The position numbers were made by a program, and so were the translations under genes. This document shows positions 33,976-44,429 of a DNA stretch of 64,000 nt, piece by piece. Numbering within the stretch: the first letter of the stretch is position 1; each line of letters starts with the position of its first letter. This DNA comes from Saccopteryx bilineata (lineage: Eukaryota > Chordata > Mammalia > Chiroptera > Emballonuridae). Location of the stretch: assembly GCF_036850765.1 (NCBI RefSeq), contig NC_089495.1, forward strand, positions 63,092,410-63,156,409, read 5' to 3'. Below the pieces are notes generated by a model that was given only the letters and a program-made list of their open reading frames with translations, was not told the origin of the DNA and ran no database searches.

Positions 33976-34293
33976 TCAATACACTTCATTAAATAATATA
34001 ATTGTCATTATTATTAATGATTTCTTGCCAGCATGTGGGCAATTTGTATATCCCATTTTTGAAAAATGTTTTATCTTTTGATGTGAAAAATTGAACCAGT
34101 GCTTTTTGATATCTTCTTCATTTTTGAATTTTTTGCCCTTCAAAAAATTTTGTAAGGACAAAAATAAGTGATAGTCGGAGGGTGCTAAGTCCGGGGAATA
34201 TGGTGGATGCGACAAGCATGCTTCTGTAGCATTTCTTCCTTGTTGAAATTCATAAAAATTACAGTGGCATAAATGAACTTTATCAGTAGCCAT
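33976..34293 (-). pseudogene. Mariner transposase remnant, N- and C-terminal parts fused
   Basis: A 105-codon open frame. Residues 1-27 resemble the start of mariner transposases (helix-turn-helix domain, YEF...G.NATEA). From about residue 30 it is SHPPYSPDLAPSDYHLF and the C-terminal tail, including KKF..EED. About 200 internal residues of a normal ~345-residue transposase are absent, yet the junction kept the frame. This is either chance or a deletion that happened in an element whose frame was still open. Confidence 0.85.
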
Positions 34294-34332
34294 GGGTACA
34301 CTATCGCTTCACACATAAGACTAATGTGAATC

Positions 34333-34735
34333 GCCCTGGCCGGTTGGCTCAGCGGTAGAGCGTCGGCCTAGCGTGCGGAGGACCCGGGTTCGATTCCCGG
34401 CCAGGGCACACAGGAGAAGCGCCCATTTGCTTCTCCACCCCTCCGCCGTGCTTTCCTCTCTGTCTCTCTCTTCCCCTCCCGCAGCCAAGGCTCCATTGGA
34501 GCAGAGATGGCCCGGGCGCTGGGGATGGCTCTGTGGCCTCTGCCTCAGGCGCTAGAGTGGCTCTGGTCGCAATATGGCGACGCCCAGGATGGGCAGAGCA
34601 TCGCCCCCTGGTGGGCAGAGCGTCACCCCTGGTGGGCGTGCCGGGTGGATCCCGGTCGGGCGCATGTGGGAGTCTGTCTGACTGTCTCTCCCCGTTTCCA
34701 GCTTCAGAAAAATGAAAAAATGAAAAAAAAAAAAA
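34333..34735 (+). repeat. GGCCAGGGC-type SINE, young, inside the mariner
   Basis: Intact A box (GGTTGGCTCAGCGG) and B box (GGTTCGATTCC), a GC-rich body and a poly(A) tail. An exact 16-bp TSD, AAGACTAATGTGAATC, lies at 34317-34332 and about 34736-34751. It is nearly identical to the copy at 27582, suggesting recent activity of this family. Confidence 0.97.
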
Positions 34736-34888
34736 AAGACTAATGTGAATCAACTTTGTTTTAGTTAGTTTGCTATGTCAGTATGTATACATTAAGTGAT
34801 AAAAATAGGCACACATGTGCCAAATAAACGTGCTAACGTGTCGAAACTTGTTGTGATAGAAATGGACAGAACTTTCCGGTAGACCTTA

Positions 34889-36722
34889 TATATATGAGGA
34901 TAATAATATTTTCTGTAATTTATATATGCTCATTTAAAAATGAAATTTAAAAATAAAACACAATAAAAAATAAAAGTTATTGTCTTATATTTAGATCTGA
35001 TGAAGCTAATTTTATCACATTTTTACCAAATATATATTTTTCCTATTGAATTTTACTCTGAAAGTTGATTTTATAACAACAACACAGCATGTAAACTTAA
35101 AAATCAAAGAAAAAAGCTTATCCATTTTCTAATTAAGAGCTTTCAGTAAAGTCAGAACCACAAAGTGTAATTGTGGGGCAGCCATCGGAGAAAACTTGGC
35201 TCCCATATGTAAGCAGTACTAAATTTAGACTGTTGAACTTGCTAATAGACACTCTGAAAGCAAAGTAGACTAAACATGTGATTCATTTCAACATTTGAAA
35301 TACTGTAAAATCATATATATACATTATCTGTTGATTATAAAGAGTAAGTGAATTGATAAATGTAAAGAGTTTATAATAATTCTTAGTAATGAATGAATTA
35401 TAAACAGAATATTAGCTAGCATTAATTTATTATTATCCATATGAATAATATTCTATAGAAGTGGAGTAAAGATGCAAAAATATTTCACAGTCCCAGACAC
35501 AAATTAGTAAAAAACGTTTTTTTGGCAAATTAGAAGGGGAAAGCCATAAATTAAGCAATGAAGCAAAAGTCTTCTTAGTTGTTTAATCAAACAATTGTTA
35601 GACAAAATGAAGAGACTAAATAGATATACAAATAACCTTGTTACTAGTCACTCATTACATATTTTAATTTCTCAGGATTCCCTTGACTTTCTGGAAATTC
35701 TATTTGGTTAATAATATACTAGAAAAAAACTAAAATGTATTTTTCAAATGGTAAGAATTTTTTTCTTAATACTTAAAGGTAAATAATTGCAGTTTTAATT
35801 AATATTTATGTTAAATTATTATTTTAGTTTTCATTTTTATATCTGTATTTTTATTATCAATTTTCTAAATACAAGGTTATTTAAAAGACATATCAAATCT
35901 CATATCTCTAAGTGATCTATGTGTTATGGCACTTTTATTTTTCCAGTTTTTCTAAGTAATCCTGCACTCTCAATTTCTCCTTTCTGTATATATAATTTTG
36001 GCATATTAACATATATATATGTATATGTTTTTTACATGTCATGTATGTCTACAAAATATTTGTGGTTATCGTTCACATCAACTTCTCGTGTAAACTACAG
36101 AACTAATTTACATCCTCACAGTCTACCAAGCTCTCCTTCACCTAATATCATTTATTACTGTCACTCCCTAAAGAACTACTATAATGGAAAGATTATCAGA
36201 GTGTTGGAAGGACGGATGTTAATTTCCCCTTTTGATATTGCCATAAGAGAAACTTCAGATGTCACCACTCTTCTCATTTAGAGTACATTAGAAAACCATG
36301 TTTTACCCATGCTTCCTCCACTTCTCTTTCCTTGGTAAAAGATCATACAATTTAATTGAGAATTTTCCATTGTTTCCATTGAGTGTTTTTCTGGCTACCT
36401 TTAAAATTTTATACAGAAAATGATCTGGTCCTGCTCTTTTTCTGTCCATGGAGATTCTTCTAGAGATACATTGGGAGGATCAACTACTATCTTATTTATT
36501 CATCTACAATTAGATATACAATTTGATTTTGAAGTGGGAAGCAATAGTCCCAACTTTATATGGCCATTGATGAAGCCGATATGATAATTTTTTATTTTGT
36601 TTTATATGTCTCCCCTCAAGCAAAAACATAGAGGGTAAAAAATGTGTTTAGCAGCTTTATATATTATGGATTTGAATCTATCATAGTATATTTTAATCAC
36701 ATTTGTCTCCTTTCATCCTATA
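34889..36722. other. Unassigned AT-rich DNA
   Basis: 1.8 kb without a supported gene or classified repeat. The open frame at 35919-36281 (120 codons) has no recognisable motif. Confidence 0.5.
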
Positions 36723-36727
36723 CATAC

Positions 36728-37421
36728 TGTTGGTCAAATAAGTTTGTAAATATGATATATATGTTTGCTTGCTTATCGTTTGCATTGGGTATGAGCTACA
36801 GGCTGTAAGCTGGCAGGGTCGATTTATAGCCTAAGGCTTAGTTTTAAGAATAAACCTTTCCCACTCTTTTAATACTAAGATCTTCTCAAAACTAAGCTTT
36901 TCCCCACACCCTTGATTGTTGCATGATGTGGGGTGGTGAACTCTCATGAGGAATCCCATTATGCCTCAGATAAGTGACTTTGTACCAGAGACTTTTTTGT
37001 TTGTAGATTGTATTAAAGGTTTTGATTTCTACACTATATAATGAGGCAGAGTAACCCATGCTGGAGGAGAGCAAAGAAAGGCCATGTGGAGGAGAGGAGA
37101 AGCAGCCAAGATGGCAGGGTGCTGAAGGAGAAGCCAGTTTGTGCAGAGAAAAGGAGATAGGGAACAGAGGTGAATAAGGCTGGTGAAATAGAAACCTTTG
37201 ATTCTAGGAAACTCAGATAAGTCAGTGGCTTTGGGAGCTCTGAATGAAAAGGGAAGTGTTTTCCCACTGTGCGTATTTCTTGTCCACCAGGTACAAGCTG
37301 GGATTAAAGCTAATGGCCCACCAGTTCTTGGCTCCGTTGTTTCATTACCGTCTGTCCGAATCAAATGCAAACCTGCACAGGCCAGGCAGCCGTGGTGGTG
37401 GCTGTGGCTACTGGCTTTACA
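36728..37421 (+). repeat. 5' LTR of ERV-1
   Basis: Begins TGTTGGTCAAATAAG and ends GGCTTTACA (694 bp). It includes a TATA-like CTATATAATG (about 37034) and a candidate polyadenylation ATTAAAGC (about 37303). The open frames at 37029-37475 and 37198-37431 lie inside it and are not genes. Confidence 0.92.
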
Positions 37422-37423
37422 TT

Positions 37424-37450
37424 TGGTGTAGTCTGTGGCAGGATTTGAAT
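37424..37450 (+). promoter_or_regulatory. Primer-binding site, tRNA-Ser-like
   Basis: TGGTGTAGTC, then TG, then TGGCAGGATTTGAATC follows the LTR by 2 bases. This resembles the complement of the 3' end of serine tRNA (TGGCGTAGTCGGCAGGATTCGAACC-like), with a 2-3 base insertion and a few changes. Confidence 0.6.
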
Positions 37451-38482
37451 CAAATCGGTATGGCTCCACCACCACCTTTGAGAGGTGGAATAGAAGATTG
37501 GCTGCTGTTATGGTTCCCCATGTTTGTCCTTTTGGGGACTGTAGGCTGGCTGACTTTTATAGCCATGTGAGAGGAAATCAAGAGCTCTGTGGAAGAAGCT
37601 TCCCAGGACCTGCAAATCAAGCAGTGGAAGGAGCTGGAGCAAAAGTAGGAGAAAGAGATGCCGACCCTGGAGCTGGAGCAAGGACCAGAGCAGAACTACC
37701 AGGTTTGTGAGATTTGCTTGGAAATGGAACAGCAGCTGGAGAGGGAATCACAGTTTCATGAGTTGCAGATTTCCCTGAACATTGTGGAGAGCCAGCAGCA
37801 GCGGACAGCCAGGGCTGATGCCGAGGCTTGGGCTGCAATGCCTGCAGATCAGAAGGTGGCAGTGGCCCAGGGCTTGAGCCCCGCAGCAGGAGCTAATGTT
37901 TTCAGTTCCTCTTTGGAGGATGAGCAGAATAGGTCTGGAGTTGCAATTCACAGTGTCCAGAAGTTGAGAGCCCAGCAGCAAGGAGTACCTACAACGCCTC
38001 TGGTAGATCTCCGATTTTGAGACATAATGGTGAATGCTATCAAGTTCTCTGGAGCAGAGATGGAAATGCTGACTGCCATTGCCACATGCTCCTCCTTGGG
38101 ACAGTGTAAGACCTTCCAGGATGGCAGGGATGAGGAAGGTGGCTGAGGCCCGATGTGCATGGTCTGGTTCCTGGACTATGATCAGAATGTGCACTAGTTC
38201 CTTTGTTGCATAAACTTATGGCTTTTAGACAATGAAATACCCTGATGAGGGTGGGGAGTGGTTTTGCTGGAGGCTTTCCCCCTGCCCAGGAAGCTTTTCC
38301 TATGACTAGAGAGAAGTCTGAGGACATTTTGTGCTTTTGGCAAAGTGCTCAGAGACTGGTGAAATGTACCTTTGTAATCCTTGAAACTATGATTTGTGCT
38401 GTTGTAATTTGTGTAATGTGTCTAATTTCCTTATGCAGAAATACCTGTGCTTTAGATTGTAAAGTGAGCAAAAGGGGTGGAA
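37451..38482 (+). pseudogene. ERV-1 internal remnant (gag-like, Glu/Gln-rich coiled coil)
   Basis: The best open part, 37658-38020 (120 codons), is rich in Glu and Gln with a heptad-like pattern (EMEQQLERESQFHELQISL) and then AMPADQKVAVAQG. Upstream and downstream frames (37435-37710; 38000-38160) continue in other phases, so the gene is broken. Position after the primer site suggests gag. A polypurine tract, AAAAGGGGTGGAA, lies at 38470-38482. I recognise no capsid or nucleocapsid motif, and pol and env are absent. Confidence 0.55.
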
Positions 38483-39186
38483 TGCTAGTCAAATAAGTTT
38501 GCAACTATGATATATATGTTTACTTGCTTATAGTTTGCATTGGGTGTGGGGTACAGGCTGTAAGCAGGCAGGGTTGTTATAGTCCAAGGCTTAGTTTTAA
38601 GACTAAGCCTTTCCCATTCTTTTAATACTAAGATTTTTTCAAAACTAAGCTTTTTCCTACATCCTGGACTGTTGCATGATGTGGGGTTATGCACTTTAAT
38701 GAGGAATCCCATTATGCCTCAGATAAGTGACTTTCTATCAGAGACTTCCTTGTTTATATATTGGATTAAAGGTTTTGATTTCTATACTATAAAGTGAGGC
38801 AGAGGAACCCATGCTGGTGGAGAGCAGAGAAAGACCACGTGGAGGACAGGAGAAGCAGCCAAGATGGCGGAGTGCTGGAAGAGAAGCCAGTTAGTGTAGA
38901 GTCTGTGCAGAGAGAAGGAGATGGGGAACAGAGGTGAATAAGGCTGGTGAGGTAGAAACCTTTCATTCAGTGTTTTCATTTCAGTCAGTGGCTTTGGGAG
39001 CTCTGAATGGGGAAAGGGAAGTGTTTTCCCACTGTGTGTATTTTTTGCCCGCCGGGTGCAAGCTAGGATTAAAGGTAATGGCACACCAGTTCTTGGCTTT
39101 ATTGTTTCATTACTGTCTGTCCGAATCAAATGCAAACATGCATGGGCCAGGCAGCTGTGACGGTGGCCATGACTACTGGTTTTACA
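38483..39186 (+). repeat. 3' LTR of ERV-1
   Basis: Begins TGCTAGTCAAATAAG and ends GGTTTTACA (704 bp). It is clearly homologous to the 5' LTR but differs at many sites and small indels, so the insertion is not recent. Confidence 0.92.
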
Positions 39187-39258
39187 CTTACCATGTAATG
39201 AAAGAGAAAGAACTCGAAGGACTGACTGAGTTGATTTTAAAAAGTAACAAACCTCAGC

Positions 39259-39591
39259 TGTGAAATCCTTTATCAGCTTTCTGAAATAATTTGCAACACA
39301 GGCAAGAAAAATGGGATATCCGAACAAAGATAAATGGTTTGAACCTCCTCTCATACTCTCTCCCCTCCCAGAGACACAAATGTCACATAGGTCTGGAAAC
39401 AAAGAAGTCAAAGAAATCAGGCACTTGTTATGTGAAAGCTAAACTTGTAAAGGTATATAAGACTCAGAAAATCGAACTTCGGGAGCTTGTATTTTGTTGC
39501 CTTTTTTGGGTCACGCTGCTCCCTTGGCTAAAATAAACCCCCTTTCTCCAGCACTTGTCTGAGTGTTTTTGTTCTCCTTTGTTTCCTGCAA
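39259..39591 (+). repeat. LTR-like repeat, unrelated family
   Basis: TATA box GGTATATAAGAC (39451 region), polyadenylation AAAATAAACCCCC (about 39529), a T-rich GTGTTTTTGTTCTCCTTTG and an end in CTGCAACA. This is the arrangement of an ERV LTR. The 5' start (TGTGAAATCC at about 39259) is tentative. Confidence 0.55.
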
Positions 39592-39975
39592 CAGTAGCAG
39601 TATAAAATAAGTATGTAGTGTTGGTGTAAATATATTCTGAGTTTTCATCTTAAGGAATTCTATAGCTATACGCATTTAATCACTTAATCTGTCAATTACA
39701 TTAAATAGTATAAAATAGTGTTATTATACTACTAGCTATACTACTAGCTTTATGCTCAACTTTCTCTGGTTTATTACACATGTAACTTTTTAAAGTATTA
39801 TATTGTTTACAGTAAGTAATTAGTGTATAGTTTGAGGAATTCATATATGCCAAACTTTCTGTTCAATAATTCGCTTTTGTCATTTCCCTAAATTCTTTTT
39901 CAACTCTTTAGTACAAGTTCATTATTATTATTGTCATTTTATAGGTGATACATCTGACAAAAATAAAAGTTAAGT
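39592..39975. other. Unassigned spacer
   Basis: AT-rich; no supported feature. Confidence 0.5.
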
Positions 39976-39983
39976 GATTTTCT

Positions 39984-40403
39984 TTTTTGTGTTTTTGACA
40001 GAGACAGAGAGAGAGACAGATAGGGACAGACAGAAAGGGAGAGAGATGAGAAGCATTAATTCTTTGATGCGCTCCTTAGTCTCCTTAGTTGTTCATTCAC
40101 TGCTTTTGCAAATGTGCCTTGAGAAGGGAGGCTGCAACAGAGCAAGTGACCCCTTTTTCAAGCCAGTGACCTTATGTTCAAGCCAGCGACGTTGGGCTTC
40201 AAGCCAGCAACCGTTGGGTTCAAGCCAGTGACTATCGGGCCATGTCTATGATTCCATGCTCAAGCCAGTGACCTCACACTCAAGCTGGTGAACCCACACT
40301 CAAGCCTGATGAGACTGTGCTCAAGCCAGCAACTGCAGGGTTTTGAACCTGGGTCATCCACATCCCAGTCTGATGCTTTATCTACTGTGCCAATGCCTGG
40401 TCA
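39984..40403 (-). repeat. Long-form SINE, antisense, with tandem units
   Basis: Same family as 7424 and 55072. The internal CAAGCCAGTGACC-like units number about seven here. The flanking GATTTTCT repeat is at 39976-39983 and 40404-40411. Confidence 0.9.
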
Positions 40404-40742
40404 GATTTTCTAAAATCTTACATCTAGAAAGTTACTTCCAGATCCCATTAATCATTGCCCTATACAATGATTAATAAATATTCACTTTTTTTCATTTTGT
40501 TTAGGTTTTTTGCATTGTTCTGATGATATAAAAATGTGTTAAAATAATTGCTGCCATTCTAGTAATAAAAAAAAAGTTATAGAAAATAGTCAAATTTACA
40601 TTTTTATATCTTATATTGATACTTAAATTTGATTTTTGCAGAAAAAATACAGTTTCCCAAAGATACAGTATATTCCAAATTTATTCATATGCAATTCTAC
40701 ATAATCATTTTATATTACAATTTCAAGTTAAATAACAGGCAT
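40404..40742. other. Unassigned spacer
   Basis: AT-rich; no supported feature. Confidence 0.5.
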
Positions 40743-40760
40743 AAAGAATTGTGTTTATTT

Positions 40761-42157
40761 ATATAATCAAAATGGCCATATTACCCAAAGCAATATACAA
40801 ATTTAATGCAATTCTCATCAAAATTCCTATGAGATTTTTTAAAGAAATGGAACAAAAAATCATCAGATTTATATGGAACTATAAAAAACCCCGAATAGCC
40901 AAAACAATCCTAAGGAAAAAGAATGAAGTTGGGGGCATTACAATACCTGACTTTAAACTATATTATAGGGCCACGATAATCAAAACAGCATGGTATTGGC
41001 AGAAAAATAGACACTCAGACCAATGGAACAGAATAGAAAGCCCAGAAATAAAACCACATATATATGGTCAAATAATCTTTGATAAAGGGGCCAACAACAC
41101 ACAATGGAGAAAAGAAAGCCTCTTCAACAAATGGTGTTGAGAAAACTAGAAAGCCACATGCAAAAGAATGAAACTCGACTACAGCCTGTCCCTGTGTACT
41201 AAAATTAATTCAAAATGGATCAAAGACCTAAATATAAGACCTGAAACAATAAAGTACATAGAAGAAGACATAGGTACTAAAATCATGGACCTGGGTTTTA
41301 AAGAACATTTTATGAACTTGACTCCAATGGCAAGAGAAGTGAAGGCAAAGATAAATGAATGGGACTACATCAGAATAAAAAGTTTTTGCTCAGCAAGAGA
41401 AACTGATATCAAAATAAACAGACAGCCAACTAAATGGGAAATGATATTTTCAAACAACAGCTCAGATAAGGGCCTAATATCCAAAATTTACAAAGAACTC
41501 ATAAAACTCAACAACAAACACACAAACAATCCAATAAAAAAATGGGAAGAGGACATGAACAGACACTTCTCCCAGGAAGAAATACAAATGACCAACAGAT
41601 ATATGAAAAGGTGCTCAGCTTCATTAGTTATTAGAGAAATGCAAATCAAAACTACAATGAGATACCACCTCACCCCTGTTAGATTAGCTATTATCAACAA
41701 GACGGGTAATAGCAAATGTTGGAGAGGCTGTGGAGAAAAAGGAACCCTCATTCACTGTTGGTGGGACTGTAAAGTAGTACAACCATTATGGAGGAAAGTA
41801 TGGTGGTTCCTCAAAAAACTGCAAATAGAACTACCTTATGACCCAGCAATCCCTCTACTGGGTATATACCCCAAAACCTCAGAAACATTGATACGTAAAG
41901 ACACATGTAGCCCCATGTTCATTGCAGCACTGTTCACAGTGGCCAAGACATGGAAACAACCAAAAAGCCCTTCAATAGAAGACCGGATAAAGAAGATGTG
42001 GCACATATACACTATGGAATACTACTCAGCCATAAGAAATGATGACATCAGATCATTTACAGCCAAATGGTGGGATCTTGATAACATTATACGGAGTGAA
42101 ATAAGTAAATCAGAAAAAAACAAGAACTATATGATTCCATACATTGGTGGAACATAA
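40761..42157 (+). pseudogene. L1-B ORF2 C-terminal fragment
   Basis: About 465 codons in a single frame interrupted by two nonsense codons, TGA at 41138-41140 and TAG 9 bases on, both at positions that are Trp (TGG) in L1-A. The Cys-rich [18 protein letters not shown] motif is present. There is no reverse-transcriptase active site. Confidence 0.93.
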
Positions 42158-42424
42158 AAACGAGACTAAGAGACATGGACAAGAGTGTGGTGGTTACCAG
42201 GGGTGGGGGGAGGGAGGACATGGGAGTGAGGGAGGGAGAGAGTTAGGGGGAGGGGGAGGGGCACAGAGAACTAGATAGAGGGTGGCGGAGGACAATCTGA
42301 CTTTGGGCGAGGGGTATGCAACATAATTTAATGACAAAATAACCTAGACATGTTTTCTTTGAATATATGTACCCTGATTTATTAATGTCATCCCATTGCC
42401 ATTAATAAAAATTTATTAAAAAAA
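40761..42424 (+). mobile_element. L1-B: 5'-truncated LINE-1 with 18-bp TSD
   Basis: Only the 3' third of ORF2, the 3'UTR and the A-tail were inserted. The exact TSD AAAGAATTGTGTTTATTT lies at 40743-40760 and 42425-42442. It is closely similar to the end of L1-A and starts in ORF2 at [16 protein letters not shown]. The 3'UTR has the G-rich tract (42200-42262). Confidence 0.97.
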
Positions 42425-42442
42425 AAAGAATTGTGTTTATTT

Positions 42443-42690
42443 CATTTCTAAAATAGATGCATTCTTTATCACAAAAAAGCAAGGTTTTTCTTAATTTGAA
42501 TTATGTACCCTCGATAAGATGTAATAGGTCACAACTTCAACTTTCCTTAAGAAAAGGGAATTGCTCCTGAGAGAATTTTTAAACACATTTAAAGTTCACA
42601 CAGCTTCAGAACACTACAAAGCTGATCAAATTAATTGACATGTTATTTCTTATTCTCAGAAAACTCCTGTTGGGTAAAAAGGTGTTGTTG
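42443..42690. other. Unassigned spacer
   Basis: No supported feature. Confidence 0.5.
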
Positions 42691-42699
42691 TTTTTTAAG

Positions 42700-43091
42700 G
42701 TATACTCGCTATAGGGGTGGCACAATGTGTTTGTAATCTGTGAAAGGCTACGGTGCTTGCCCTCAGGGCAGCAGATTGCAAATTGCGGATTGCCTTCCTG
42801 CTTGGGAAGGGCTATTGTTTGCTACTGTTTGTTGGAGATTTTTTTCTTTTTTACCCCAGCCTGGTTGGCTGAGAGGGCTAAGGAAAGAGAGGGAGAGCTG
42901 AGAGGCTTGAGACCCTGAGATATCGACCCAGCCTCTTTTGCTGGGGTTGCTGAGGCTGATGTGAGCCTGTGTGTCTGGGAGAGTCCAGAGAAGGAGTCGG
43001 GATTTTGGGAGCCCTGAGATAGAAAGAAGCAATCTTCCCTGCCTTTTTGCTTGTTCACCATTATGAGAATTTAATAAGTGAAATGACCCTC
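42700..43091 (+). repeat. LTR-like repeat, left part, interrupted by ERV-2
   Basis: GC-richer sequence ending in AATTTAATAAGTGAAATGACCCTC. It is probably continued at 44328-44366 (CATTTTCTGGCTCTACTTG to GGCTACA) after the provirus. It shares the TTCCTGCTTGGGAAGGG block with family-A LTRs, so it may be a distant relative. The boundary on the left is a guess. Confidence 0.45.
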
Positions 43092-43138
43092 TGTTGGTCA
43101 AATAAGTTTCTAAGTATGATATATATGTTTGCTCGCTT

Positions 43139-43666
43139 GTGATTGCTGGATGGGTGAGAGATTGGGCAACTAAACCACATAGTGGTATGGCCCAAATGTC
43201 TACCCTGGCCAAGTGGGGTGCCTATCTGCAACAACGCTGTGCTCTTAGCACCAGCCCATTGAGGGCAGAACTGCAGGAAGTCTTGGGTCCAGTCACCTAT
43301 GCGACCTTAGAGTCAGGTGCAACTGGGGCTCAGGAGGCAGAACCTGAGGTCAGTCCCTACCAGGAGGGGCGGGTGCCCATCCCCAAAGATGCCTGGTATA
43401 CTGATGGTTCCAGCAGGGGCCAACCTGCCAAATGGATGGCTATCGCCTTCCATCTGGCCACTGAGACTATTTGGATGGACACGGGTACAGGCCAAAGCAG
43501 CCAATGGGCAGAATTAAGAGCTGTTTGGCTAGTTGCCCATAATGAACCTTCACCTCTGGTGCCAGCTACGGTGCTGTCTGCAGACAAAACTCTGGCCTGT
43601 ATTCTGCCAGAGGGAAAAGATTTGCCTCTCTTGGTGCCACTGACAGCTCTCTCATTTCACCCATAG
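43139..43666 (+). pseudogene. Retroviral pol fragment with RNase H domain
   Basis: A 175-codon open frame. After a short leader from the deletion junction, about residues 20-80 resemble the reverse-transcriptase connection region of retroviral pol. A ribonuclease H core follows: AWYTDGSSRG (first catalytic Asp) and SSQWAELRAVWLVAH (catalytic Glu). RNase H degrades the RNA of RNA-DNA hybrids during reverse transcription. The frame then leaves pol-like sequence near residue 145 and ends at 43664-43666, so the rest of RNase H and integrase are missing. The domain is incomplete and presumably inactive. Its link to the LTRs shows the pol type used by this ERV family. Confidence 0.85.
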
Positions 43667-43797
43667 TTTTTGATCTGTTAATCCTATTGCTGTAGTTGGT
43701 ACTATTTCCGTTTATGCAATGTATCCTACTCCTTGCACAGTGACCATCATGGAAGATGCCTGTGGTTTAGATTGTAAAGCGAGCAAAAGGGGTGGAA

Positions 43798-44322
43798 TGT
43801 TGGTCAAATAAGTTTGTAAATATGATATATATGTTTGCTCACTTGTGACTTATATTGGGTGTGGGGGACAGGCTATAAGCAGGCCAGGTTGTTGTAGCCT
43901 AAGGTTTGGTTTTGGGACTAAGCTTTTCCCCACACCCTTGACTGATTGTATGATCTGGGTGGTGCACTCTCATGAGGAATCCAATTATTCCTTGGATAAG
44001 TGACTTTGTATCAGAGACTTCCTTGTTTGTATATTGGATTAAGGGATTTTGGTTTTCTACACTATAAAGTGGGACAGACCAGGAGCTTGGACACACAGTT
44101 CCTGCTATCACAATTGCAGGGGCTTCCCTGATCCCTTGCCCTTCATGGGAAGAGCTGGTTTTCTGCTTTTCCCTTGTCTTCTTTTGTGGTTTGCCTGTCT
44201 TGGTGAGACACCAATAAATAGGATGGCCCCCCATCCTCTGACTCTGACATTTCTTTATCGTCTGCCCGAATCCAATGGGAACCTGCATATCAATGGCCAC
44301 GATGGCGGCTCTTGGCCTTACA
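43798..44322 (+). repeat. 3' LTR of ERV-2
   Basis: Begins TGTTGGTCAAATAAG and ends GGCCTTACA (525 bp). It is shorter than the ERV-1 LTRs and has a different middle (44075-44225), followed by the shared CTGCCCGAATCCAATGGGAAC block. TATA-like CTATAAAGTGGGAC is at about 44061. Confidence 0.9.
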
Positions 44323-44327
44323 CCCTC

Positions 44328-44366
44328 CATTTTCTGGCTCTACTTGTTGTGGGGTACCAAAGGCTA
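44328..44366 (+). repeat. LTR-like repeat, right remainder
   Basis: A short continuation of the repeat at 42700-43091 after the ERV-2 insertion, ending GGCTACA. Confidence 0.4.
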
Positions 44367-44429
44367 CATTATTAATATTGATATTTTAGGAAGCTTAAAG
44401 AACATTTTATTAATTTGAGCTAGGTGGGC

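Larger units (their letters stand above)
33915..34886 (-). mobile_element. Internally deleted mariner (Tc1/mariner) element
   Basis: Inverted ends AGGTCTACTGGAAAGTTCTG (33915) and its near-complement CAGAACTTTCCGGTAGACCT (ending 34886) are flanked by TA (33913-33914 and 34887-34888), the mariner target. Without the inserted SINE (34333-34735 plus its TSD) the element is about 550 bp, against ~1.3 kb for a complete mariner. The minus-strand open frame 33976-34293 (105 codons) joins an N-terminal transposase block (LCHCNFYEFQQGRNATEA) directly to the C-terminal catalytic block YSPDLAPSDYHLF, which carries the last acid of the mariner D,D34D triad. The middle, including the other catalytic residues, is missing. 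It cannot encode an active transposase. Confidence 0.92.
36728..39186 (+). mobile_element. Deleted endogenous retrovirus (ERV-1), two LTRs
   Basis: 5' LTR 36728-37421, primer-binding site 37424-37450, internal region of ~1 kb, polypurine tract 38470-38482 and 3' LTR 38483-39186. The host flanks CATAC (36723-36727) and CTTAC (39187-39191) match at 4 of 5 bases, compatible with a 5-bp duplication. The internal region retains a gag-like start but no protease, polymerase or envelope. A 5-bp TSD and the related RNase H fragment at 43139 would fit a class III (ERV-L-like) virus; this is inference. The copy is non-infectious and non-autonomous. Confidence 0.88.
43092..44322 (+). mobile_element. ERV-2: heavily deleted provirus with exact 5-bp TSD
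   Basis: 5' LTR stump 43092-43140 (TGTTGGTCAAATAAG...), pol-derived region, polypurine tract AAAAGGGGTGGAA (43785-43797) and 3' LTR 43798-44322. It is flanked by exact CCCTC (43087-43091 and 44323-44327). A deletion has removed most of the 5' LTR, gag and most of pol in a single block while leaving both termini. Confidence 0.9.

Noticed and set aside
34333..34405. tRNA gene suggested by perfect A and B boxes
   Set aside because: The boxes belong to the SINE head; the body, A-tail and TSD show a retroposon, and the cloverleaf is incomplete.
35919..36281. 120-codon frame as a possible gene
   Set aside because: Low-complexity, hydrophobic/Ser-rich, no motif, no splice or promoter context; chance length for AT-rich DNA.
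37029..37475. 148-codon minus-strand frame overlapping the 5' LTR
   Set aside because: Similar frames appear opposite the other copies of this LTR (101-337, 38782-39411); they are LTR by-products.
37658..38020. Host gene for a coiled-coil protein
   Set aside because: It lies between two LTRs directly downstream of a primer-binding site, so retroviral gag remnant is the simpler reading.
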